NCBI GenBank assembly: GCA_002683575.1
Contig: NYTP01000019.1
Location: 1-32,192 of the forward strand
Length of the DNA stretch: 32,192 nt
Source of the DNA: Bermanella sp.
GTDB lineage: Bacteria > Pseudomonadota > Gammaproteobacteria > Pseudomonadales > Oceanobacteraceae
Reading direction: 5' to 3'
Part shown: positions 19,554 to 27,977 of the stretch, piece by piece
Position numbering within the stretch: position 1 is the stretch's first letter
How the letters are laid out: every line of letters starts with the position of its first letter
Notes under the pieces: generated by a model
The model's database searches: none
Told to the model about the DNA's origin: nothing
What the model saw: the letters and a program-made list of their open reading frames with translations, nothing else
Program-made: the position numbers and the translations under genes

Positions 19554-20191
19554 CCCCACTCAATCAGTTACAAGACCAAATCGCATTATTGTTTAATAGC
19601 TCAATTGAACCGACCTTGTTGGGTGATCTTGACATAGAATTGCAGCTATTAAATATACCAGCGGATCAAGCGTTTAGCCCAGCTCAAGTGGATGCCATAT
19701 GGAGTAATATGCCGTACTGGGCGTTTGTCTGGTCCAGTGGTCGAGCATTAGCGAACTATGTATTAGCTAACCCTGAGCTTGTAAAAGGTAAAGTCATAGC
19801 TGACTTCGGAGCCGGTAGTGGCGTTGTGGCGCTAGCTGCTTTAAAGGCGGGCGCGAAGCAGGCTTGGGTAATTGATATTGACGATGCGGCATTAATCGCC
19901 TGCCATGAAAATGCAAAATTGAATCAACAGGAAATCAGGGCGGCCCATGCCATTGATGAAATTGAGTCTATTGATCTTTTGCTAGTGGGAGATGTGCTAT
20001 ATGACCCGCGTAACCATGGCCTGGCAAAGACATTATTCAGCCAGGATACCCCTGTAATATGGGCTGAGAGCCAAGCTCAGACAAAGCTAAGCCAATATGG
20101 CCCGGTGGCAAGCCTTGCCAGTGAAACCTTACCCAATATTGGTGGGTTTGATGAGCATAAGCAGATTCATATATACCACCATGGGTTATAA
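19550..20191 (+). CDS. Class I SAM methyltransferase (ETFB/nicotinamide-methylase-like protein lysine methyltransferase group)
   Basis: MPYWAFVWSSGRALANYVL, VIADFGAGSGVVALAALKAGAKQAWVIDID, DLLLVGDVLYD. ATGA overlap with the upstream gene. Confidence 0.8.
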   Translation: MTPLNQLQDQIALLFNSSIEPTLLGDLDIELQLLNIPADQAFSPAQVDAIWSNMPYWAFVWSSGRALANYVLANPELVKGKVIADFGAGSGVVALAALKAGAKQAWVIDIDDAALIACHENAKLNQQEIRAAHAIDEIESIDLLLVGDVLYDPRNHGLAKTLFSQDTPVIWAESQAQTKLSQYGPVASLASETLPNIGGFDEHKQIHIYHHGL

Positions 20192-20264
20192 AAACCTTCA
20201 ATAATATTCCAGCTTAAGACTAATTCCTGACTATACTTGTTCTATTGAGATAGAGGTCAGTCGT

Positions 20265-20720
20265 ATGCATTACAAAACAGTTAAAGATGTGGTCGACCAT
20301 AGTCGCCAACTACATCATCAAATCAGCGAGCTGTATCAAAAAATCGGTCAAGAACAGACTCAAGAGCGGGTGAAAATGTTGCTGGATTACTTACAGCGCC
20401 ATGAAGCTCATTTAGAGGAAAGCCTAAAGCAATTCGAGAATGATAAGAGCCAAAAGGTGTTGGAGACGTGGTTCCAATATGCACCGGATCAAGATTTATC
20501 CGAAGTATTGTCGGGTATCGAAATTAATGATCACATGAGTACGGATGACGTGATCGTGATGGCATTAAAGTTGGACGATTATTTTATTGAACTGTATGGC
20601 AACATGGTCGAAAACAGCAGCTCTTCGGCGGTTAAATCTGTTTTTCAAAATTTATTAGATATGGAGCAACAAGAAAAGATTCGTACAGCCCGTACGGCAT
20701 TAAATATTACCGATATGTAA
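20265..20720 (+). CDS. Conserved hypothetical all-helical (ferritin-like fold?) protein
   Basis: 151 aa; predominantly helical sequence with YLQRHEAHLEE and LLDMEQQEK. Family uncertain. Confidence 0.6.
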   Translation: MHYKTVKDVVDHSRQLHHQISELYQKIGQEQTQERVKMLLDYLQRHEAHLEESLKQFENDKSQKVLETWFQYAPDQDLSEVLSGIEINDHMSTDDVIVMALKLDDYFIELYGNMVENSSSSAVKSVFQNLLDMEQQEKIRTARTALNITDM

Positions 20721-20723
20721 AGT

Positions 20724-20743
20724 CAGCCGCAGAAGTGCGGCTG
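20724..20743. terminator. Terminator hairpin between convergent genes
   Basis: CAGCCGCA-GAAG-TGCGGCTG, 8-bp perfect stem with tetraloop between stop codons at 20720(+) and 20752(-). Confidence 0.6.
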
Positions 20744-20751
20744 CTGTTTAT

Positions 20752-21744
20752 TCACTTTAAGCTGTATAAGTTTTTGGTGGTTAAGTACTTTTTAAAACGT
20801 TCAAGCTGTTCTACTTCGCTGAAGTCGGTGCACTGACTCATCAAATCTTCAAGTTCTTGTGCTCGTTCAATAAAGAAATCAATAAACGCTCGTACTTTTT
20901 TGGCTTGGTGTTTGCCACTAGGAAAGACCATATAAAGAGGCTCCTGTTCAATTTGCCAGTCATGTAAAATGACATCTAGCCTGCCAGATACGATATCTTC
21001 ATAAGTCATAAAAGTAGAACTGATACCCACACCTTGTCCAGCGATCATGTGTTGTTTAGCAATCTCATTATGGTTAACAGTGACAGCACTGTGCTGTTTC
21101 ACTTCAAGGCGCTCACCAGTGTGTTTATTAATAAAGCACGCGTTATGAGTATGGCCTTTACGCGAACCCATTTCGATCCAAGGCACTGTATTTAATTGTT
21201 CTGGGTGGGTAAATGGTCCGTACTGTTTAACAAAGTCAGGACTGGCACAGACAATAGGATCGGTATCGTCTAGTTTACGGGCAATTAAACTTGAATCTTC
21301 AAGTTGGCCCATGACAAAACCCACATCAAAACCATCACGAACTAAATTTAACTCGCCATCGTCGAAGACCATTTCAATATCAATTAATGGATAAGCGGAT
21401 TTAAAGTCGGCCATCCAACGACCCATTAATTCAATGGCAAATCCAACGGGTGCTGAAATACGCAAATGACCACTGGCATCCTTTTGACTGTCAGATATCT
21501 GCTCGTGAATATCTACGATTTCTTCAAATAAAGGTTTGTATTGCTCGTAATATTGAATGCCAATGTCAGTGGGTCGAACTTCACGGGTTGTCCGTTCCAA
21601 TAAACGCACACTGAGCTTGTCTTCAAGGTCCGTGATCATGCGGCTAACACGAGATTTTGGCATGTCTAAGATACGTGCGGCGGCAGTGAAACTGCCTTCT
21701 TGCACCACCTTGATAAAAACAGACATTTGATTCAGGTCTAACAT
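20752..21744 (-). CDS. LysR-family transcriptional regulator
   Basis: LNQMSVFIKVVQEGSFTAAARILDMPKSRVSRMITDLEDKLSVRLLERTTREVRPTDIG is a LysR HTH; C-terminal effector domain present. Confidence 0.95.
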   Translation of the reverse strand: MLDLNQMSVFIKVVQEGSFTAAARILDMPKSRVSRMITDLEDKLSVRLLERTTREVRPTDIGIQYYEQYKPLFEEIVDIHEQISDSQKDASGHLRISAPVGFAIELMGRWMADFKSAYPLIDIEMVFDDGELNLVRDGFDVGFVMGQLEDSSLIARKLDDTDPIVCASPDFVKQYGPFTHPEQLNTVPWIEMGSRKGHTHNACFINKHTGERLEVKQHSAVTVNHNEIAKQHMIAGQGVGISSTFMTYEDIVSGRLDVILHDWQIEQEPLYMVFPSGKHQAKKVRAFIDFFIERAQELEDLMSQCTDFSEVEQLERFKKYLTTKNLYSLK

Positions 21745-21792
21745 GGTTATCCATACATTTAAACTTTTCTAAATGATGGGTGAAAAAGTGAA

Positions 21793-21827
21793 AAAAGGCC
21801 AGAATTGATCTCCAATTCTGGCCTTTT
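21793..21827. terminator. Strong rho-independent terminator
   Basis: AAAAGGCCAGAATTG-ATCTC-CAATTCTGGCCTTTT, 15-bp perfect stem, downstream of the 21845..23131 gene. Confidence 0.9.
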
Positions 21828-21844
21828 AGGAGTTAATAAAAGAG

Positions 21845-23131
21845 TCAGAGCCCTTCTATGTTACAGGTATTGGCAGGCATGCGATCAATCCATTCGCTAA
21901 TCAAAGCAACACCTTCAGTATGTATTGTGGATCTGCCTAGCTCAGGCATTCTATGTCGTGAATTATTAGTATTCATTCTATAGGTTAAATATGAAACGCT
22001 TGCATAGCCCGGTACAACATCATAAGGGTGAGAGCTTAATTCACCTGGAGCAGTTGGTAAGCCACCTGCAAGTGGGGATTTGCATACACCAAACTTACCT
22101 GGTTGATCGGACATTAAACGGTTAAATTCTATATTGAGTCCACTTCCTCCAGCAGAACCGCTATAACCTTCGGGTAAGGTTAATCCGTCACGATGACAGT
22201 GTGCACAGTTGATGTCTAAGTAACTTCGAGCAGCTAGTTCAACTTCATCTGTTGTCATAGTGGTTGGATCGATATCATCGCTATAAGTTGCGGCTGTAGC
22301 GATAGTGTTTATATCTGGAGTACCCGTTAAAATTTCTGCGTCTTCCCACTTTGTTAACTGGTTAGTGGCACCATTGCCATCGCTATAATCAATGTCCCAG
22401 TTTAAGAAGCGCGCTTTAGGCCCAATAGGTAAAAAAGTTTTTGAACCGTCGGTTAAAATAGAGTGACAGGCTGTGCACTGTGAAGCTTTCGGTACACCGT
22501 AATCAAAAGATAATGTATTGTCATTATGTTTAATTTCAGAAGGAATAGAGAGACCAGTTATTAAAAGACGGGCGTCGTTTTCATTTTCCCAATAGTAAGG
22601 TAGAGCCTCCCAGCCTGACTGGCGATGAATTAACAAACGAGTTTCTATAATACGTTCACCATCATCAGGATTGGCAGTATCGAATGGTAAGGCGAATGTT
22701 TTCACGAGAACAGTGCCTACTGGAAAATCCATAACCTCATTATCACTAAAAGTTGCACTTTTTCCCTCAGGGATAAAAACAAACCGATACTTTCTGGCAT
22801 AGTCGGTAAACAATGGCGTGTTTAGATCATACTGTAAGCCTCTTCCATTAGGGTTGTTAGTTGGATCGTCAGCCCCTGCAAATAAATTATAGTCAGATAG
22901 ATAATTACAATTGGCCTCTAATAGCGCATCAAGGTTTATTGTGTCCCCAGTTGCTTGTGTACACACTTCAGGGTTGCTTGGTAAAGCGGGTAAGGTGGAT
23001 GAGGGGTTTGCATCGTCAATTTCAGTTGTTGCAGGATCAGAGTTATCAGCCCCACAGGCTGTTAGCAGTAAGGCACTAAAGGCAAGGGAGGCAAGCTTGG
23101 GTGCTTGCTGAAAGAAAATTGTTGTATTCAT
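21845..23131 (-). CDS. SO2930/HNE_0200-family (TIGR03806-like) diheme c-type lipoprotein
   Basis: Lipobox SALLLTAC; two CXXCH motifs (SQCTACHSIL, INCAHCHRDG); NPNGRGLQYDLNTPLFTDYARKYRFVFIPEG typical of the family; paired with a beta-helix protein. Confidence 0.82.
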   Translation of the reverse strand: MNTTIFFQQAPKLASLAFSALLLTACGADNSDPATTEIDDANPSSTLPALPSNPEVCTQATGDTINLDALLEANCNYLSDYNLFAGADDPTNNPNGRGLQYDLNTPLFTDYARKYRFVFIPEGKSATFSDNEVMDFPVGTVLVKTFALPFDTANPDDGERIIETRLLIHRQSGWEALPYYWENENDARLLITGLSIPSEIKHNDNTLSFDYGVPKASQCTACHSILTDGSKTFLPIGPKARFLNWDIDYSDGNGATNQLTKWEDAEILTGTPDINTIATAATYSDDIDPTTMTTDEVELAARSYLDINCAHCHRDGLTLPEGYSGSAGGSGLNIEFNRLMSDQPGKFGVCKSPLAGGLPTAPGELSSHPYDVVPGYASVSYLTYRMNTNNSRHRMPELGRSTIHTEGVALISEWIDRMPANTCNIEGL

Positions 23132-23263
23132 TGTTTACTCTCGAAATAAAAACATAATATTCGGGCTAATTGCCTGCAAGTTTGGTGTGTCTTATAAAAA
23201 TAAGGATATACAAGCACCCCGACGTGAATTTAACCAGGGCGCTTGATAGTGATTGACTAGTAA

Positions 23264-24838
23264 TTAAAGGTCACAAGCGGGTTCAGAGTTTTCATCATCA
23301 CCACCTGTGCCACAACCATATACTTGTCCGCGAATAGTGGCAGTAGAGGCAGCTAGGCGAGGGTTAGGGGTTTCACCACAATTTAAAAGTGTTGCTTGAT
23401 TACCAACCACACTAGATAACATCACCGGATCTGCACCTGAGGCACCAGACGCATCATAGAGTGAGCCGATGTAAGGAGTAAAACCATCAGGGTTAACGAA
23501 GGTATTATTATAAAAGCAATGACGGTCTGCATCTTCATAAGGTGCCATGTCCACATCAAGAGCCGCTACTAGATCTGCGAATGCATCATTGTTGGCTTGC
23601 AGTTCACCCGCACCATCATAAATAATCGTTGGGAAATTAATAGCAAAGGCATCGCCACCACTCTGAGCAGCAACAACAGAGCTGTAGTGCTGACCTGAAG
23701 TGTAAGCAGCAATTGCATCACCTAACAGACTATTTACCTCCGGAGCATAAGTGTTGTTGGTGAATACATTATTATGCACTTGTACGTTTTGAGTAAGAGG
23801 AGTCCATCCTCCAGTAATATCACCAAAGAGGTTGCCCTCTGGTGCATAATTAGCTGGATCTGGTTCAATCAAAAAATAACTAGAAATGGATACAGCATTG
23901 GTTTTATTGTCGTAAATTTCGTTATTATAAATCTCAACATCACGGGTTGCTAATACAAGCATGCCTGTACCTGCTGGTACTTTACCCACTGTACCGGGTC
24001 CTACGTTAGGCGTATTGTTGTCATATGATTTATTATTAAACCAACGAGTATTAGTGCCAAATTTCTGATTCGTACCCGGTAAGTCAAAGCTTAGTAAGCC
24101 ACCGGAGTTAAGCGTAGCAATATTGTTGTATACGTCAGCACGATTTGAGTTTTCAATTTCAATACCTGCGATATTGTATTCAGCAACGTTATTACGCACT
24201 ACGATGTCGTTTGATTGGCCGACATAAATACCAGCATCGTTCGAGCCCTTAGCGTAGCTGTTTTCGATAAGGATGTTGTCTGATTCAACTGGGTAAAGGC
24301 CATAGGCACTTTCTGTTTCTAGAGTAAGTTCACCTTCCCAAACGGTGGCGGTGTAGTTGAAATGAATACCATCAACATTAACCGCTTTAATACCGTTTTT
24401 ACCAGCTTCATTAACGCTCATATCTCGGATTACGACACCTTCAACACCTTCAAAGCGAACACCGTCTTCACAACTTGAGCAGTTAGAGAAATTTAAAATG
24501 GTAGAACTAATGCCGTGCCCAGCAAACGTTAAGTTATTATGTTTTGATGTGTTATCAATTAAAATAGTTGTGTCTACGTTAAAAGAGCCCTTAGGGAGCA
24601 CAATAGTTTGGCCAGCTTTAGCATTGAATAGTGCAGTATCTATTTCCGCCGTAATATCATCATTTGGCTGTGCGTTAGGTGCAACAAAGATAGCATCTTC
24701 TGGAAATTGAAACCCAGAAGCCGAGCAAGAGTTGGCTGTGAAGCAGTCGGTATTACTATCACTACTGCTCCCACAACCCACTAGGGTCATGCCAGCAGCG
24801 ACCGCGGCGGCTAATTTTAGTTGGTTTGTTATTTTCAT
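23264..24838 (-). CDS. Parallel beta-helix repeat lipoprotein (TIGR03805-like)
   Basis: Lipobox GMTLVGC; repeated turns NILIENSYAKGSNDAGIYVGQSNDIVVRNNVAEYNIAGIEIENSNRADVYNNIATLN and DVEIYNNEIYDNKTNAVSIS. Confidence 0.85.
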   Translation of the reverse strand: MKITNQLKLAAAVAAGMTLVGCGSSSDSNTDCFTANSCSASGFQFPEDAIFVAPNAQPNDDITAEIDTALFNAKAGQTIVLPKGSFNVDTTILIDNTSKHNNLTFAGHGISSTILNFSNCSSCEDGVRFEGVEGVVIRDMSVNEAGKNGIKAVNVDGIHFNYTATVWEGELTLETESAYGLYPVESDNILIENSYAKGSNDAGIYVGQSNDIVVRNNVAEYNIAGIEIENSNRADVYNNIATLNSGGLLSFDLPGTNQKFGTNTRWFNNKSYDNNTPNVGPGTVGKVPAGTGMLVLATRDVEIYNNEIYDNKTNAVSISSYFLIEPDPANYAPEGNLFGDITGGWTPLTQNVQVHNNVFTNNTYAPEVNSLLGDAIAAYTSGQHYSSVVAAQSGGDAFAINFPTIIYDGAGELQANNDAFADLVAALDVDMAPYEDADRHCFYNNTFVNPDGFTPYIGSLYDASGASGADPVMLSSVVGNQATLLNCGETPNPRLAASTATIRGQVYGCGTGGDDENSEPACDL

Positions 24839-24908
24839 TATTACCCTCTATTTTTACGAATTTATCGTTAATACAGAGTAATAAGGGGACAACAAATTAG
24901 GCAGGTGA

Positions 24909-24930
24909 TATTTGGCCGTGTGGCCAAATA
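24909..24930. promoter_or_regulatory. Perfect inverted repeat TATTTGGCC-GTGT-GGCCAAATA, candidate operator or terminator
   Basis: 9-bp arms and 4-nt spacer, extended by GTG/CAC across one mismatch; lies between the AraC stop (24939) and the beta-helix start (24838). No U-tract follows on the minus strand. Confidence 0.55.
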
Positions 24931-24938
24931 CCACTCCT

Positions 24939-26006
24939 TTAGAGGCTGAGAGGTTGTTGGTAAGTTTTACGATAAAAATTCGGCGTTTTACCCACCCACT
25001 TTTTAAAGGCATGACGAAAGTTCGTCACATCGCTAAAGCCAATGAGATTGGATATATCTTCAATACTGATTTCAGTGCGAGTGAGATACTCAATGGACAA
25101 TTGGCAGCGAACTTTATTTAATATTTTCTGGTATGACGTACCAAGGTTAGCCAATTGACGACGTAAAGTACGAGAGCTGATTTTAAATGCGCTGGCGAGC
25201 ATTTCAATGTCGGGGTAGTCACCTGCGCAGCTGACTAATATTTGCTGAATATCATTCACCAATGATGCATTTTGTTTTAGATTCTCGATGAGTTCATTAC
25301 AGTAAGGAAGGTATTGCGTGCAGTCGGCACGGTTACCCTGTTTACGCTCTCTGGAAAATAATGCGCGCTCTATACTCCAGCCATTTTGCGATGCGTTAAA
25401 CTCAACAGGACAGCCATATATTGCTTCGTATTCTTTTTGATTCGCTTCATCATTAAATTCAAACTGTACATTTTTGTAACACAGATCATCGCCAAAAATG
25501 CTGCGAGCAATGTGCATACGAGCTGAATTACCCAGAGCCACAAAAAACGATAAACTTTCCTCATCAATGTTTTGAACATTATATAAAGTTGCGCACATTA
25601 AGCCGTCGGTAAAGTTACTGCCACGTTTAAGCAAGTTACCCAATAGTGGATAATATTTATTTTCTATTTCTATGGCATGTCCAAGATTCTGGGTCGATGC
25701 GATGGCATAGCCGAAGACACCAAGGTCACTGACCTCATAGGTGGTGCCAATACGTGCACCGACAATCGGGCCAAGGTGTTGCGCACAGAATTTCATGGCC
25801 GCCAGCACCTTATAGGCAGGTAATGTCGGCCCTTCCAACTGCTCGGCGGTTAAGCCCACATGATCGAGCAGTTGTGCACTGCACATATCACTTGACTGAT
25901 TCAAATAGCGAACAATGTTGCGCAACTCATAGGCTGGGTAAGGTTGGTCGCCCAATACAGACAGATGGCACTCTGTGGTTGGGTGGTTTTTTATCACTTG
26001 ATTCAC
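24939..26006 (-). CDS. AraC-family transcriptional regulator with arabinose-binding-like (PF12625-type) N-terminal domain
   Basis: C-terminal HTH: LASAFKISSRTLRRQLANLGTSYQKILNKVR...ISIEDISNLIGFSDVTNFRHAFKKWVGKTPNFYRK. Confidence 0.93.
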   Translation of the reverse strand: MNQVIKNHPTTECHLSVLGDQPYPAYELRNIVRYLNQSSDMCSAQLLDHVGLTAEQLEGPTLPAYKVLAAMKFCAQHLGPIVGARIGTTYEVSDLGVFGYAIASTQNLGHAIEIENKYYPLLGNLLKRGSNFTDGLMCATLYNVQNIDEESLSFFVALGNSARMHIARSIFGDDLCYKNVQFEFNDEANQKEYEAIYGCPVEFNASQNGWSIERALFSRERKQGNRADCTQYLPYCNELIENLKQNASLVNDIQQILVSCAGDYPDIEMLASAFKISSRTLRRQLANLGTSYQKILNKVRCQLSIEYLTRTEISIEDISNLIGFSDVTNFRHAFKKWVGKTPNFYRKTYQQPLSL

Positions 26007-26265
26007 GTTTACCTGCCACGCTTAGAAAATAGGTGTGGATTATTGTTGTTATGCTCAGGGCCGAATTTCACATTCTAAGCAATGAACGACCGTTCGCAAT
26101 AACTAATTGGTTCTAGAGTACTCATTTTATCAATGGTGGCCATTATGCACATTATTTGTGTGTTATCTGTTTGGTCATTGTTGCGTCTTAGTAACTTAAT
26201 GTTATGAAAACCAGGCGGCTCAGGCGTCAGTGAGGTAAAAAGGGTGCTGCTAAGTGCGGTTGTAC

Positions 26266-26293
26266 TTTGGCTTTGGAGATTGGCTGATATAAT
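26266..26293 (+). promoter_or_regulatory. Candidate sigma70 promoter for tcdA
   Basis: Consensus -10 TATAAT at 26288-26293 with a weak -35 (TTTGGC, 16-nt spacer) upstream of tcdA; implies a very short leader. Confidence 0.4.
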
Positions 26294-26313
26294 GCCGCCC
26301 ATGTAATTTGTGG

Positions 26314-27102
26314 ATGAGTGATGTGAGTTATCAAGATCGTTTTGCTGGTATAGCCCGCTTGTATGGTTTGCCAGCACTTGAGTTATTTAAGCAAAGTAAA
26401 ATAGCCGTAATTGGGATTGGTGGGGTTGGATCTTGGGCCGCTGAAGCACTTGCGCGTACTGGTTTCGGTGAAATTCATCTAATTGATATGGATGACATTT
26501 GTATCAGTAACACTAATCGTCAGTTACATACCCTCAAAACCACCGTTGGTCAGTTAAAAACCGATGCGACAGCCGCTCGTTTAACAGACATCAATCCCGA
26601 TCTGGTGGTGAAACCCATCATGGATTTTCTGACCCCGGCGAATATGAGCGAATATTTAAGTGGTATGGATTATGTACTTGATGCCATTGATTCGCCAAAA
26701 GTAAAAGCGGCATTGGCAGTGTGGTGTCGTCGCAATAAAGTGCCTTTAATTATGACGGGGGCCGCTGGCGGTCAAGCTGACCCTAGTCAAATTACTGTGG
26801 GGGATTTAAATAAAACCCATAATGACCCTTTAGCGAAAAAAGTACGCACTATTTTACGTCGGGAATACGGTTACTCTCGTAATACTAAGCGTAATTATTC
26901 TATTCATTGTGTGTATTCAACAGAGCAGCTCAAGTATCCACAACCAGATGGCTCGGTTTGTTTGGAGAAAAACTTCACGGATGGCCCTGTAAAAATGGAC
27001 TGTTCCGGTGGATTTGGAGCAGCTACCATGGTGACAGCGAGTTTTGGTTTTGTCGCCGCGGCTAAAATTGCTGAAAAACTTGCACAAAAAGCGCAAGCCT
27101 AA
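26314..27102 (+). CDS. tcdA: tRNA threonylcarbamoyladenosine dehydratase TcdA (ThiF/E1-like)
   Basis: YQDRFAGIARLYG, VIGIGGVGSWAAEALARTGFGEIHLIDMDDICISNTNRQLH. ORF track starts at TTG 26308; ATG 26314 is two codons in. Confidence 0.93.
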   Translation: MSDVSYQDRFAGIARLYGLPALELFKQSKIAVIGIGGVGSWAAEALARTGFGEIHLIDMDDICISNTNRQLHTLKTTVGQLKTDATAARLTDINPDLVVKPIMDFLTPANMSEYLSGMDYVLDAIDSPKVKAALAVWCRRNKVPLIMTGAAGGQADPSQITVGDLNKTHNDPLAKKVRTILRREYGYSRNTKRNYSIHCVYSTEQLKYPQPDGSVCLEKNFTDGPVKMDCSGGFGAATMVTASFGFVAAAKIAEKLAQKAQA

Positions 27103-27141
27103 TGCACTATTTTCCTTTTTACTATGATATGAGCGGGTCCT

Positions 27142-27873
27142 GTGGCGGTTATTTATTCTAAGCAAAAAGGGCAAGATTATTATCAGGTACGCAGTGCTGG
27201 GGCCAGTGTGCGTCTTTATAGTAATGGCGTTTTACACAGTCAATATAATCCGAACCACCTTATCTCAGGTGCCATTTGGGACTTGCTTGTGCTGCCGGGC
27301 TTTTTTCTACAGTCGCCGCCCAGGCACGTTTTAGTGTTGGGTTTAGGTGGCGGCACGGTAGTGCATCTTATTAGGCATTTTTTCCCACAATGCGATATTA
27401 CTTGTGTGGAAAGGGAGCCATTGCACATTCAGTTGGCAAAGCGTTTTTTTAAAATCCCCAAAGATGTCAACGTGATAGAAGGTGATGCCTATGATATGTT
27501 GCGCAGTACGAAACAGAGGTTTGATTGGGTTCTGGATGATGTCTTTCAGCATACGAGCGGCGAGCCAGAAAGAGAAGTGGGGTTTGAACAGTTACTGCCC
27601 TTGTACGATAGAGTTCTGACAGCACAAGGTGTGCTGAGTATGAACACAATCGGTGCCTATCAGCTTAAACAAATAAAACAGGCTCACGCCCAATTGCACG
27701 ATGAGAATCAGCACGGTTATGTTTTGCGACACCCGCTATATGACAATGCCATTGTCTCGTTAATCCGCAATGGCTGTAGTCGTAAAGTATTTTTCGAGAA
27801 AATTGCCCAGCATAAAGAGTTGGATGTGCGCCGAAAAACCTGTCGATTACAAGTAGCCATACGAGCATTGTAA
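27142..27873 (+). CDS. Spermidine synthase-like SAM-dependent protein
   Basis: VLVLGLGGGTVVHLIRHFFPQCDITCVEREP and FDWVLDDVFQ; GTG start. Substrate not inferable. Confidence 0.75.
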   Translation: MAVIYSKQKGQDYYQVRSAGASVRLYSNGVLHSQYNPNHLISGAIWDLLVLPGFFLQSPPRHVLVLGLGGGTVVHLIRHFFPQCDITCVEREPLHIQLAKRFFKIPKDVNVIEGDAYDMLRSTKQRFDWVLDDVFQHTSGEPEREVGFEQLLPLYDRVLTAQGVLSMNTIGAYQLKQIKQAHAQLHDENQHGYVLRHPLYDNAIVSLIRNGCSRKVFFEKIAQHKELDVRRKTCRLQVAIRAL

Positions 27874-27925
27874 AAACGTAAAACCTAAAACGTAAAGGCA
27901 AATGCCTTGCAAGTAAATCGAAAGC

Positions 27926-27959
27926 AAAAAAAAGCCCAGTTTAATAACTGGGCTTTTTT
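27926..27959. terminator. Bidirectional rho-independent terminator
   Basis: AAAAAGCCCAGTT-TAAT-AACTGGGCTTTTT between convergent genes ending at 27873(+) and 27978(-). Confidence 0.92.
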
Positions 27960-27977
27960 ATTGGCTAGATTTAACTT

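Noticed and set aside
26075-26377. 100-aa minus-strand ORF between araC-like gene and tcdA
   Set aside because: Overlaps the tcdA start and promoter; Ser/Thr/Asn-rich composition with no family signal.
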